From Salvator merianae (taxonomy: Eukaryota > Chordata > Lepidosauria > Squamata > Teiidae): a stretch of 64,000 bases of DNA. Shown here piece by piece: positions 20,925 through 31,460 of this stretch (within the stretch, counting starts at the first letter, position 1; every line of letters begins with the position of its first letter). The stretch lies in contig QVOM02000057.1 of NCBI GenBank assembly GCA_003586115.2, positions 5,385,666-5,449,665 on the forward strand. The letters are read 5' to 3'. Made by a program: the position numbers and the translations under genes. A model generated the notes under the pieces. The model saw only the letters and a list, made by a program, of their open reading frames with translations. It did no database searches and had not been told where the DNA came from.

Positions 20925-23900
20925 GGCGGAGGGGCCGGAGGGGAAGCGAGCCCGGCTGGCGGCGGGGGCAGGCCCCCCCGGGGCTGCTGCTGCTGCTCCT
21001 CCCGCGGGCCCCCCCGGGAACCGCGTGACGGTGGTGCTGGGGGCACAGTGGGGCGACGAGGGCAAAGGGAAGCTCGTGGACCTGCTCAGCTTGGACGCGG
21101 ATCTCGTCTGCCGGTGCCAGGTGCAGGAGTGCGGGGCGGGCACCAGGGTTGGGATGGCAGCGTTGGCATTGCCATTGGCGTGGCACCAGTATCTCCGTGA
21201 CAGCTTTGGCAATGAGAGCAGTGGCATTGGCGTGGCACCAGCATTGCTAGCATTGGCTTGGCAGCTTTGGCACTGGCATGATAGCAGTTGCATTGATGTT
21301 GGCACGGCTCCAGCATTGGCACCAGCATTTCTGTGCCAGCAGTAGCAATGACCTTGGCACGACAGCATTGGCGTTGCCATGGCACCAATGTTTTTGCATG
21401 GCAGCATTGGCACTGCCATGGCTTTGGCACTCGCGTGGCCCCAGTATTTCCAAGTCGGCACTGGCATGGGCTCAACAGCGCTGGCCCCTATCCTGCTGCT
21501 GCTCTTCTGAAGACCTCAAGGCGGCCTGTGTTCTCTTGTTGCCCCATCCGTGCAGCAGCACCCTCTCCCCTCCTTGATGAGACATGGCTGGTTTTGTCTG
21601 TCCACAGGGCGGCAATAACGCGGGGCACACAGTGGTGGTGGATGCGATTGAATATGACTTCCACCTCCTGCCCAGCGGAGTCATCAACCACAGCGCCACG
21701 TCGTTCATTGGTAAGGGCTCCCTTCTGCTGAATCAACACGTAATGTCTTATCGCTTTATCCCCTGCGCATTTTCTTCTACCACAGGTTCCCACACGTTTC
21801 TAGATTTTCTTTATTTTTGCCCCCAAATCAAAGTGCATTCCTGGAATATGGGAAGCTTGCTTGTTTAACTCCTGTTGTTGTTCTTGGGTACCACCGAGTC
21901 CTGGTCAACTTCTGGTAGACTGCATGGGCCCCTCTGTGCAGTTTTCTTGGCCAGGATACAGAAGTGGTTTGCCATTGCCTACTTCCAGGAAGAGGCTGGG
22001 GATCGAACCAACAACCCTCTGCTCTCCAAGCAGTTTGCTCTACCACTGAACTATAGCCCCTCCCCTGTTTTCTAATGCAGCACCCCCAAACTGCTGCAGT
22101 CTACCGCCCTGGGATTCTGGTCCAGAGAAACAGGAACTTTAGGCATTTGCTAGGCAGGAATTTTCTTCTTCACTTCACTCGTCGTTTTTCAGGAAATGGA
22201 GTTGTCATCCACTTGCCAGGACTCTTTGAGGAAGCTGAGAAGAATCTTAAGAAAGGGCCAGGTGAGAGAATGCTTGATAGAGCCATGGTGGAAACTAGGG
22301 GACTGGGTGTCTGGGACAGGGCTTTTTCAGTGGTGGCCCCCAGACTGTGGAACACTCTTCCCCCCGAGGTGCGTCAAGCTTCTTCTTCAATTTACATCTT
22401 GAGGAGAGCAGTGAAGACGCACTTATTTACCCTTGCCTTTGGCTAAAGATACACCTTTCCCTCCCCACTTTCAGGCACTGCTACTGTTTCAGTGTGTTCC
22501 TTTGACATTTTGTTTTTCATTGCTGTAACCCACCCTGAGACCTTTGCTATAGGGCAGGATAAAAATGCAAACAAACAAATAATTTGCAAAAATGGTTGTC
22601 TTGAAAAGCAAAGCAAGCAACGAAGACAAAATGTTAAACGTAGCATCTAAAACATAAACAGCTTCTGATGACCTCTGTTGGAGATGTAGATAAGCTCGAC
22701 AACCCATCTTTCCTGGAAATTGGGATATTAGCTGGAAATGCTCAGCTTCTCTTATTTTCGGGGAAGCTGCATTCTGTCAGATTTTTGTGGATCCATTGCA
22801 ACAAATTGACTCATAATGCGCCCCCCCCCCCATTATCCTGTCACCTTCCTGTATTATCTCCTTTGACCTAAGAGTCAGAATTCTTGAAACATTGCAAACT
22901 GTTTTGCCTGTTTAGGACTGGAAGGCTGGGAATCTCGGACTGTGATTTCGGACCGTGCCCACCTGGGTAAGTTCTAGATATTTTCTAATCAAGAGGAATT
23001 TGTGACTGAGGGAGGGAGGGAAAGAAAGAGAAAAAAGAGAACTCACATTTAAAAGAGGTTTTATACCACCCTTCACCCAACTAAGAAAATAAAATAACAA
23101 GAATAAGTCTACAAAAATTGGAAATAGTTGTAGATCTGTAAGTCTATAAATATCTTTAGAACAGCATTAAAAATAAAGAAAAAGAGGATTGTACAATTAT
23201 TCCATTTATTGATATGCCATCCTTAAGCCAGAAGACTATCAGACTGGTTTTCAGTATATAATCTTAGATAAGTCCCTGCTCTCAGGCTTACAATCTGAAA
23301 AGACACAACACGCAAGGAGAAAGGTCTGGGAGCGAAGAGGAGAACTTTGCAGGTCTTTCAGTGTCGTCAGCTTTCCTTCTGACATCTTGGTGATGATACA
23401 GCTGTCTGGATGGCAGAACCATACAACCATCTTACATGAAACCCATGAAATGTTGAAACTGAGGAAGGAACTGGTATTAATCATTAAATGTCTTAGTGAG
23501 CAAAGTGCATAGTGCTGGGGCCTGGCATATCTTTAAGGGGAGATTATTCAAAAGCCGGGGGCCAACACAGACAAAGCCCTCCTTCTAGCTATTATCCAAT
23601 GAAATCCATAGAGGGATGGAATTACCAGGAGCGCTTGCCCGGATCTTAATCCTTCTGATCTTTTCTCTGAACCAGTCTTCAACTTCCACCAGGTGGTAGA
23701 CGGCATCCAAGAGCTGCAGAGGCAACAGCAAGGTGGGAAAAAGTAAGTTGAATTTGACTCAGTGGAAAACAAAATGTTCGCAAGCCGAGGATTCTTGGTT
23801 CTGAATTATCTTTAACTGCCTTTGGGGCCTTTTTGGCTGAAAACGAAGCTTTCAAAAAAAAAAAAAAAAAAAACGAAAGAAAGAAAGAAAGAAAAAAGAA

Positions 23901-26900
23901 AAAGAAAAAGAAAAAGAAAAAAAAGTCCACCCGGGTTTTGTGTTACTATTTTTAATAATAACTCTGTATAACACTAGTAATTGATGCGTTATGAAGAGTT
24001 ACTGGCTTTGCCGTCAAGCTTTTCGAAGAAGCATCACAGGTCTATGGAAGGTTATTTCATTGCTTAGCGTGGGCCATTATTTAAATCCTGCTCATCAGTG
24101 CCTCAAAAAACATAAAAAAGAGAGAAAGAGGGAGCTGTGGCAGGTGGAAAGGAACTATCCCGCCGCTCACTTCTGATTCCTTTTGCAGCCTTGGTACCAC
24201 GAAGAAGGGGATCGGGCCTGCTTATGCCTCAAAGGCCTCTCGAACCGGCCTGCGCATCTGCGACCTGCTGGCAGATTTTAACGAGTTCTCTAAGAAGTGA
24301 GTTTGAGCCAGAGAGGGGAAGTGAGGCTGCATCTCCCAGTGAGGAGAATTATCAAGTTGCCACAGAGCCTCTGCTGAAGGATGGGAGGTGCGGCAACCAT
24401 TGTCTTCCTCCGCCATATTGGCTATTCCTCCTGACCAGGGGAACCTTCCGGAATCTTCCAGAATTTTCTCCACTAGTGGAATCTTCCGGAATCATCCAGA
24501 ATTGGGTTGTTTTAAGGATCAAATGGAGTAGGCAAAAAGCGGTGTGCCTTGTCCTGAGCTGAGGGAATGCCACAGATAAGCTTTGGTGGCTGGTTAAGTC
24601 AGCCTCTGTAAACGGAAGCTAGCGAAGGCGCCATTTTGTCTCTCATCTCAGGCGGCCAAATGGCTTTGGGCCAGCCCTGAAGAGAGAAGATGGAAGTCCC
24701 ACTCGTGGGCGGGATTCGTTTGGGAATAAACAACTCTGCCATTCATTTTTCTCCTTTTCCCTCTTGCAGATTCAGGAGTTTGGCTGAACATTACAAGGCA
24801 ACATATCCAACTCTTAACATTGACTTGGAGGCCGAGCTGCAGCAGTTGAAGGTAGTTAATTCTAAACTGCCTCCAAGGTGGAGAGACAGGCCATTTGCAG
24901 GGAGTTGAGAGCAGATGAAGGTTCTGCCTTCGTCTTCTGCTTGAGATACCCAGAAGCAACTGGTGGGCCACTGTGTGAGTTGGGATGCTTGACCAGATGG
25001 ACTGTGGCCTGATCTAGGTTGGCTTTTGTTAATTCATGGAGACAGGTGTATCAGTGGCTACTGGAATGGATGTCTAGGTACCATCTTCAGGGTGGAGAGA
25101 CAGGCAGGATGCCTCTAAAGGCCATTTGCAGGGAGTGGAGAGCAGGTGGAGGTTTTGTCTTTGTCTTCTGCTTGGGAAGCCCAGAAGCAATCAATGGGTC
25201 ACTGGGTGAGACAGGATGCTAGACAAGATGGGCTGTGGCCTGATCCAGCAGGGCCTCTCTTCTGTTCTTAATTGCTCTGGAAGTTGTTTTTTTTTTCACT
25301 CTTTCTCTCTCTCTATGGCAGGTCTATGCTGAGAAGATCCGTCCCTTAGTGAAGGATGGTGTTTATTTCATGTACAAAGCCTTGCATGGCCCACCAAAGA
25401 AGATTCTTGTCGAAGGAGCAAATGCCGCCCTCTTGGACATAGATTTTGGTGAGTACCCTCTGCCACAGACATGGCCCCACAGGTTCCCACATTGCTACCT
25501 TTCAGGCCGTTAGAATTTATTTCCTCACATCCGAGCCAAGTTTTACTCTCAAATCCGTCTACCCGTGAAATTTCTCTTTCGTTTGGTTTTCATTTAAAAA
25601 TCTGCTTCTGTTAACATTCCCTCGGCTATGCCTTTGATGCTGCTAAAATTGTAGAATCATAGAGTTGGAAGGGACCTCCAGGATTCACTAAACCATCCCA
25701 GACAAATGTCTGTCCAGCCTCTCCGTGAAGACCTCCAGCGAAGGAGAGCTCACCAACTCCTGCAGCAACCTGTTCAGTAGGGTGGCCACTGGTTTCTCTG
25801 ATTTTAAGGCCTGCTTTTATTGCATTCGTTGTTAATTAAAAGGGTGACCATTGGTTCCTGTGATTTTGGTGTCTGAGTTTCTTTTTTTTAGTCGCCTGTG
25901 AAACATATAGTGTCAAGTTTGGGTCAGAATAGGGACGGATGGTTCCAAATACCTGTGCAGGTTTCAGTGTACTCAGAGGTGCTTTTCATCTGTCCCAAAG
26001 GCACTTACCCGTTTGTGACATCCTCCAATTGCACCATGGGAGGCGTCTGCACCGGCCTCGGCATCCCGCCCCACCGCATTGGCAAAGTGTATGGGGTGGT
26101 GAAAGCCTACACGACCCGCGTTGGGGTGGGGACGTTCCCCACAGAGCAGGACAACGTAAGTTGCTGCTGCTTTTTACGGGGTTGCCAAATTTCCTGAAAA
26201 ATCAGCCACCTGTTGGATATAATTGCCTTTTTTTTTTTGGGTGGGGGCTCTTTGTATGGCTAGAATAATTAGTTTGAGAGAGGAAGGTCTATGCGAAGGA
26301 GCTTCAATCCCAGTTTCCTGCTCCTAACCAGCTTCCTTTTCTTGCCCTTCCGCAGGAGGTCGGCGAAGCGTTGCAGTCCCGGGGGCGGGAATTCGGCGTG
26401 ACCACGGGCCGGAAGCGACGCTGCGGGTGGTTGGATCTTGTGCTGGTGAAATACGCTCACATGATCAACGGGTTCAGCGCGTAAGCTCTCCTCTACTTGT
26501 GGGCTCAAAGCAGCTTGCTGTACTTGGGTCAGGATCCTTCCACAGCAGCTCAGAGACAAGCAATAGGTCTTCCTGTTCCGCTGCTGTAACAATGAACCTC
26601 TTGCCGCCTCTGTGGGTAGAGCGCTGGGCTAGAACTTTGGAGTTCAAATCCCCACTTGGGCCATTGAAGCTCTCTAGATCCTTGCTGTATATAAGGCAGT
26701 ATATAAGTGCCAGGAATAAGTCATAATAGGCAACACACCGGAAGGCTCCGGTTTGCCTCTTCTGCGTCTCTCTAATTTTTCACCCTCTGTTCTTCCCTGC
26801 AGCCTTGCAGTGACCAAACTTGATATCCTGGACACCTTTAAGGAAATCAAAGTGGGTGTGGAATATCAGCTGAACGAGAAGCGCATTCCTTATTTCCCAG

Positions 26901-27916
26901 GTGATACAAAGCGCGCTGCCCTGCAAGTGGTGTGAGGATGGATAATTTAGTTTTAAGCCAGGGATTGGGGGGAAGCTACATTCTTAGAAAAGTTGCTAGA
27001 CACTGTTCTTGTTGGCCCCAGAAATCCATATGGGTGGAGATCAGAGAGAATGATGGGAGTTGTAGTTCAGCAATCCCCAGAGAGATACAAATGGTGCTTC
27101 CCCAGACTAAAGGGATAGAGTTAATCCCTAGAGAGGAGAGACAAAATGCAGCATAGATAAAGGATATTCTAGGAGCACGGATGGAAATTCCTGGCCCTCT
27201 AGACCAGGGATGCTCAGCTGTGGCCCTTCAGATCTCCCTGAACTACAGGGTCCAGTATCCCGCTCCCCTCCCAGCATTCTATGTGGAGTGCTGGGAGTCG
27301 TAGTTCAGGAACATCTGGAGAGCCACAGTTGGGCACCCCTGCTCCAGACACTCCTGGACTTCAGTTCCCATCAGTCATTGCGGCTGATGGTTATTGGAGG
27401 CAGCAGCAGCGGCTGAGAGGTCACAGTCATCTCTGCTGCCAATAAACTGTGATCCATTCAGGTGCTCCTCCAGTTACAACGCCCTCGTTCCCGACTCCCG
27501 GCTGGCATAGAATGCTGGGATTTGTAGTTCTGGAACGACTGGACGACCACAACTGAGCCCTCCTATCCTGTCGCCTGCAGCTAACCAGGAGCTCCTGAAT
27601 AAGGTGACGGTGGGATACAAGGTGCTTCCGGGGTGGCAACGCAGCACCGAGGACGCCCGCAGTTTCGGTGACCTGCCCCCGGAAGCTCAGAGCTACATCC
27701 GGTTCATAGAAGATTATCTGGGGGTTCCAGGTGAGTTTGGGGACTTGTTCTGTGAGATCCGTGCCGGTGGCTGGAATTTCTGATGTTCTCTTCGACAAGC
27801 ACCCCACACAGTTCCGCTTCCAAATGCTCTCGTTATTTCCTTCCCTCTTTTCTTCCTCCGCAGTCAAGTGGATCGGCGTAGGGAAGTCCCGCAAATCCAT
27901 CATCAAGCTTTTCTGA
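20863..27916 (+). CDS. Adenylosuccinate synthetase (AMP synthesis), ADSS paralogue
   Basis: Cytosolic enzyme joining IMP and aspartate with GTP to make adenylosuccinate, the first committed step to AMP. Thirteen coding exons: 20863-21120, 21608-21710, 22193-22261, 22916-22966, 23676-23742, 24189-24296, 24770-24851, 25322-25448, 26001-26155, 26356-26480, 26803-26900, 27581-27730, 27864-27916; 481 residues, all phases match. Family motifs are intact: GDEGKGK (64-70), [32 protein letters not shown] and C-terminal KWIGVGKSR. It is about 25 residues longer than the human isozymes because of an Ala/Gly/Pro-rich N-terminus; the start chosen is the ATG in CACATGGCG. Residues are a mix of ADSS1-like ([17 protein letters not shown]) and ADSS2-like (KYAHMINGF), with private changes (SRKSIIKLF end). 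Location between HNRNPUL2 and GNG3 fits neither human isozyme locus, so no isozyme symbol is assigned. Confidence 0.93.
21130..21480. repeat. TTGGCA/TGCCA-rich degenerate minisatellite in intron 1
   Basis: About 350 bp built from irregular repeats of (c/g)attggc, ggcatgg and ggcaccag, starting 10 bp past the exon 1 donor. It carries no in-phase stops for long stretches, which creates long spurious open frames on both strands. Confidence 0.8.
21884..22066 (-). repeat. tRNA-derived SINE with Bov-B-like tail
   Basis: Reverse copy, single monomer: 'gggtaccaccgagtcctgg', 'cagttttcttggccagg', 'ggggatcgaacc' and 'ctctaccactgaactatag'. It ends about 120 bp before exon 3. Confidence 0.8.
22262..22585 (+). 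repeat. L2/CR1-type LINE 3' end abutting the exon 3 donor
   Basis: Recognised by 'ttcagtggtggcccccaga', 'gtggaacactcttcccccc' and the end 'gggcaggataaaaatgcaa' plus (aaac)n. Similar 3' ends lie at 33440-33745, 42515-42862 and 44565-44855. The match starts within about 50 bp of the splice donor. Confidence 0.7.
23085..23660 (-). repeat. L2/CR1-type LINE fragment before exon 5
   Basis: Reverse fragment from 'aaataaaataacaagaata' to 'attcaaaagccgggggcca' and 'gacaaagccctccttct', ending close to the exon 5 acceptor at 23675. Confidence 0.6.
23856..23925. repeat. A-rich (GAAA)n simple repeat
   Basis: A pure A run of about 19 followed by (gaaa)n and (gaaaaa)n, in intron 5 of the synthetase gene. 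Confidence 0.9.
24441..24503. promoter_or_regulatory. Extended heat-shock-element-like array in intron 6
   Basis: From 24441 the triplets GAA, TTC, GAA, TTC, GAA, TTC occur at 24441, 24446, 24451, 24456, 24461 and 24466, each separated by two bases: six perfect alternating nGAAn units, 5-bp spacing, no mismatch. A second array follows at 24479 (GAA), 24484 (TTC), 24489 (GAA), 24494 (ATC, one mismatch) and 24499 (GAA). Three such units are the classic HSF1 trimer site. Binding is inference; the sequence pattern is certain. Confidence 0.6.
24873..25272 (+). repeat. CR1/L3-type LINE 3' end, head-to-tail dimer
   Basis: Two forward copies back to back in intron 7. The first ends 'ggcttttgttaattcatgg', where the second begins; the second ends 'cctctcttctgttctta'. 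The pair starts about 20 bp after the exon 7 donor (24852). Confidence 0.75.
25652..25785 (-). repeat. CR1 LINE 3' tail (internally deleted)
   Basis: 'tagaatcatagagttggaa' then 'gggacctccaggattcac': the 'gtccaacccc' block present in other copies is missing. Lies in intron 8. Confidence 0.8.
26590..26715 (+). repeat. MIR-like/tRNA-SINE fragment
   Basis: 'gtgggtagagcgctgggct', then 'gagttcaaatccccactt' and 'ataaggcagtatataagtgc', in intron 10. Family assignment is tentative. Confidence 0.45.
27205..27341. mobile_element. hAT-type MITE with target-site duplication
   Basis: A 137-bp palindromic element with 19-bp terminal inverted repeats: CAGGGATGCTCAGCTGTGG at the left and the inverse of CAGGGGTGCCCAACTGTGG at the right. 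Flanking 8-mers CTCTAGAC and CTCCAGAC differ at one base. The internal 'gggagtcgtagttcagg' block is shared with shorter relics at 20630-20660, 30355-30390, 50925-50960 and 63275-63345. Confidence 0.8.
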
Positions 27917-28189
27917 GCGGGAGGGGGCGACCCGGCAATCGCCCCAGGGAGGGGATGCAAGCTCTCTCCCTTGCCCTTCCTCACACGGCTTGCGCACCAC
28001 TGGCGGAGGACCGCAGGGAATAGACAGGGACGGAATGGCGCCTCGTCCCGGAGACCTAACTCTGACACTTACCTCTGAGCACTCCTTGGCCGCTTGACCC
28101 CTTTGAGCTTCTTATCTAGCCCCTTGCCCAATTTGCAATGATCAAACCCTGATCAAACCCATTCAGGCTGAGATCTTCTGCTTTATTTC

Positions 28190-28570
28190 CATAAGAACCT
28201 AAGAGGAGCCCTGCTGGATCAGGCCACAGTCCGTCTAGTCCAGCATCCCATCTCACACAGTGGCCCCCCAATTGCTTCTGGGCATCTCAAGCAGAAGTCA
28301 AAGGCAAAACCTTCACCTGCTCTCTACTCCCTGCAGATGGCCTTGAGAGGCATCCTGCCTCTTGCTCCAACCTGGAGGTGGTACCTAGGCATCCTTTCTA
28401 ATAGCCATTGATATATCTGTTGGATCAGGTCACGGCCCATCCAGTCCAGCATCCTGTCTCACCCAGTGGCCCACCAATTGCTTCTGGGCACCTCGAGCAG
28501 AAGATAAAGGCAAAACCTTCACCAGATTTTGACTTCCTGCAATTGGCCTTTAGAGGCAGACCAATTAATG
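28190..28570 (-). repeat. CR1/L3-type LINE 3' end, two reverse copies
   Basis: 'aagaacctaagaggagccc' ... 'atagccattgatatatctg' joined to a second 'ttggatcaggtcacggccc' ... 'cctttagaggcaga'. The junction differs from that at 25030. Confidence 0.75.
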
Positions 28571-29127
28571 CCACAAACTCCACTTTCCGCTTCAGTGGCC
28601 ATATATTGGCTTTCACCCCACATCTTATATTTCCTCTTCTGCCTCATGGTGAGCATTTTTCATATCTGACTGGCCCAGTATTTCTGCCGTATAGAAAAGG
28701 CAGCATTTGTGGTTCTCTTGCTCAAAATTTGCGACTCCACATTATTGTGGAAAGCAGTTTTGACCTTCGCAGTAACATGGGTGTAAATTGTCATTGCTGC
28801 AACCTCATTTGGAGCGAACAGTGTCCATATTCAAGCAAAATGTAGTTAAACTAGGAAATCAGCTCCCATGGGAGGTACTGAAGATCCCTCTCTTGAATGG
28901 CTTTAAAAGGAGTTTGATTAGTGGAAAAATAAAACCATACTACCTTCAGTATTAGCAGTAAGCAACCTAGGAAGAGATATGCCTCTCAAAACCAGTTGCG
29001 TGGGTTCATCATGTCTTGCTTAGTGGCTTCTCACTGTGAGAAAAGGCTTGAGGCCTAGATGACCCTGTGGTCTGAACTGTATCTATCTTAGATCACATTA
29101 AACTGTGGCTTATTTTGTTAGGAATCA

Positions 29128-29265
29128 GGCTGCATCCAGACGTCGCTTACTTATTCCGCTATGTTTGAAAATTCCAGAGCCAAGTATGGGTATTCCACAA
29201 TATCCATGTTTTATTCTGAAATATCCAAATATAGCAGAATAAGTAAGTGATATCTGGATGCAGCC
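29128..29265. mobile_element. Palindromic MITE, GGCTGCATCCAGAC family (copy 1)
   Basis: 138 bp, GGCTGCATCCAGACGTCGCT at the left, inverse GTGATATCTGGATGCAGCC at the right; nearly the whole length folds on itself around 'ttccgctatgtttg' and 'caaatatagcagaa'. Other copies: 52720-52835, 57434-57565 and half at 60600-60656. Confidence 0.75.
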
Positions 29266-30784
29266 TAAACGTGACTGTTTGTAATTTTGGTGTGGCCACA
29301 GAGTTCAAAAGCTTCTGCTTCCATTTCTGAGAAACCAGAGTAGGGCATTATTTCTGAGTCTGAAACAGTGATTGCTTAACCGTGGTTTGTTTGAAACCCA
29401 AAGGCTTATGAATGCAGCAGTTCAGATTAACCACAGTTTGCTGAGTTCTGCCAGAACTACTGGCCTTGCATAACAAAAAAATGGAAAGAGAGGCTGCTGC
29501 ATTCCTGAAACAAAACAAAAAGACAGAAGCAGGACATGAACAAACTAGGTGATTGACCTATAGCACTTGTTCCTGCACAGTAAACCATGTTTTGTTATGA
29601 TGTGATAGGCAGCCTTTGCCTACTCTTCTGTTTTTCTCTCCCATCACTTTTATGAAGAATGACTCGAAAAATGCAGTATTGACATCTCAATTTCTCTGTC
29701 CAGCCTAACTATGCAAGTTGAACCCTTCTCTGCCTGCATCACTCCAGCGGGGTCTGGGGTTTGGTGCCCACGATAAACTAAATTGCAGTTTTAACATTTT
29801 TTTAGCTTTGAGGCTAGAAGCCTGCTTTTTTAAAAAAAAAAAAAAATCACAGTGAAATTGGAGAGTTTCTCAGGGCGAAGAGAAGAGATACCAAAGTTTT
29901 CTAGATACCTGTTTTCTCGGTCCTATCCTGGCCACCCATACATAGTCCTCCCCTTTGTTTGAAGAAGGAAGGGATCCATTTTTGTTCTTGGGCCACCTTG
30001 TATCTGCCAATTTTCACTGTGCACAGAAATAGCAATAAAGCACAAATTTATTTTATGAACAAGTTGGGACTTGAGTTCCTTCGGTGCCCAAGGTAGGGTA
30101 GCTGTATGGAAGCGATTACAGAAAAGAAAAAGCTAATTCTGGCTGAAAAGATGGATGGCTTTGATGTTCTGCCCTGTGTGTGAAGCCAGTGGACACAGAT
30201 GCTGGACTGGAATCTGCATCGTTTCTTCACACTGACTGCTCTGGATGCTGGGGAGAAGAATCCAACAATCTTCAGGAAAGTGACCATCGGTATGCAGAGC
30301 TGGGCCCATGTTGCTGGGCTACCACCCTCATCTTTCTTACTATTGGCTCAACTGTCTGGGGCTGATGGGAGTTGTAGTTAAGCCGTGTCTGGAGGACCAG
30401 ACTTGCTCTGTGATGCATCTTAGGGTATGCTGGATATTGTCTTTAAACTACATTCATTCAGCACTGAAGTGTGAGATGGGAAGAAGAAATCCATACCAAA
30501 TGGCAGCAGGTGTAAAGCTTCTGATGTTAGATTGCAGATTGGAATACATGCGCTTTTCGCCTGCCTTTCAGGAGCATTTGACAGTAGAGTTTTGCAGAAC
30601 TGATTCTGAACCCAGGACTTTATCACGATTCGAACGCTGTCCGATCAGGTGCCTGAGCTTCAGCTGCTAGATCCAAGTTCTTCTTTTGCTCTGTTAAGCA
30701 AGGAGGATCATCATATACCTTCATAAAGAGGAGCTGTGGCCTAGTTTGGAAGCAGCAGCATTAATGGCCTTATAACTGAGACCT

Positions 30785-31108
30785 TTAGGAGTGGCTGTAA
30801 CTGCCTGGAAAGCAAAGGGTTGCCGGTTTGATCCCCAGCCTCTCCCCAAAAGAAGGGCATGGCAAACCACTTCTGTATCTCTGCCAGGAAAGCTGCACAG
30901 AGGTACCCATGGAGTCTGGGAGTGACTATAGTTCAGTGGTAGAGCAAACTGCCTGGAAAGCACAGGGTTGCTGGTTCAATCCCCAGCCTCTCCCCAAAAG
31001 AAGGGAATGGCAAACCACTTCTGTATCTCTGCCAAGAAAGCTGCTTAGAAGTGTCCATTCAGTTAACCAAGAATCATCCACAACTCTGTGGCACCCACCA
31101 ACAAACTG
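30785..31108 (+). repeat. Head-to-tail SINE dimer (Sauria type), second locus
   Basis: First monomer 30785-30919 (head shortened by about 20 bp), second 30920-31108 with the longer Bov-B-like end 'caactctgtggcacccacc'. The junction 'ggagtctgg|gagtgactatag' is the counterpart of that at 12440/12441. Confidence 0.75.
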
Positions 31109-31279
31109 ATACTTCAGCTTAGCCATCTCTAATATTGCACCTGTGGCCGTGAAAGTCCCAGCTAGGTCCTGCTTAGGCGTCTAAGAAATGGGCCACCTTG
31201 AAAATGGCCCCCTGGAATCTATTTTCTGCTCTCCATGCTACGTGGAGTTGAAACACCCCTATACTTATATATACTCCCG

Positions 31280-31460
31280 TCCTTATTTATTTAACATACT
31301 TATACCCCAGTGAGCCTACCCCCAAGAGAGCAGTCATCCTTCTCATTTTCTCCTTTCTCACAACACCTCTGTGAGGTAGTCTAGCTGGAGAGACAGTGCT
31401 TTCAGAGGGGCGTGGGACTTTGAACCCAGGGGTCTCAAAAACCTAGTAGCTACACTTTGA
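31280..31460. repeat. MIR-like old SINE fragment
   Basis: 'cctctgtgaggtagtctag' and 'tttgaacccaggggtctc' are typical of an old tRNA-derived CORE/MIR-like repeat. Related relics occur at 40860-41010, 47250-47340, 52985-53140, 55100-55245 and 59780-59965. Confidence 0.5.

Larger units (their letters stand above)
27917..30045 (+). other. Synthetase 3' UTR and spacer
   Basis: No coding exon. Holds CR1/L3 dimers (28190-28570), a further LINE fragment (about 28845-28925) and a palindromic MITE (29128-29265). An AATAAA at 30034-30039 is the best downstream polyadenylation signal seen, but it would imply a repeat-rich 2.1-kb 3' UTR; an earlier non-canonical site cannot be excluded. Confidence 0.4.

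Noticed and set aside
20826..21475. Long open frames on the minus strand opposite synthetase exon 1 and intron 1
   Set aside because: They arise from the stop-poor minisatellite and the GC-rich exon; no recognisable domain and no splice logic.
30920..30990. tRNA-like A and B boxes that could be a tRNA gene
   Set aside because: Part of a SINE dimer with Bov-B-like tails; no complete cloverleaf.
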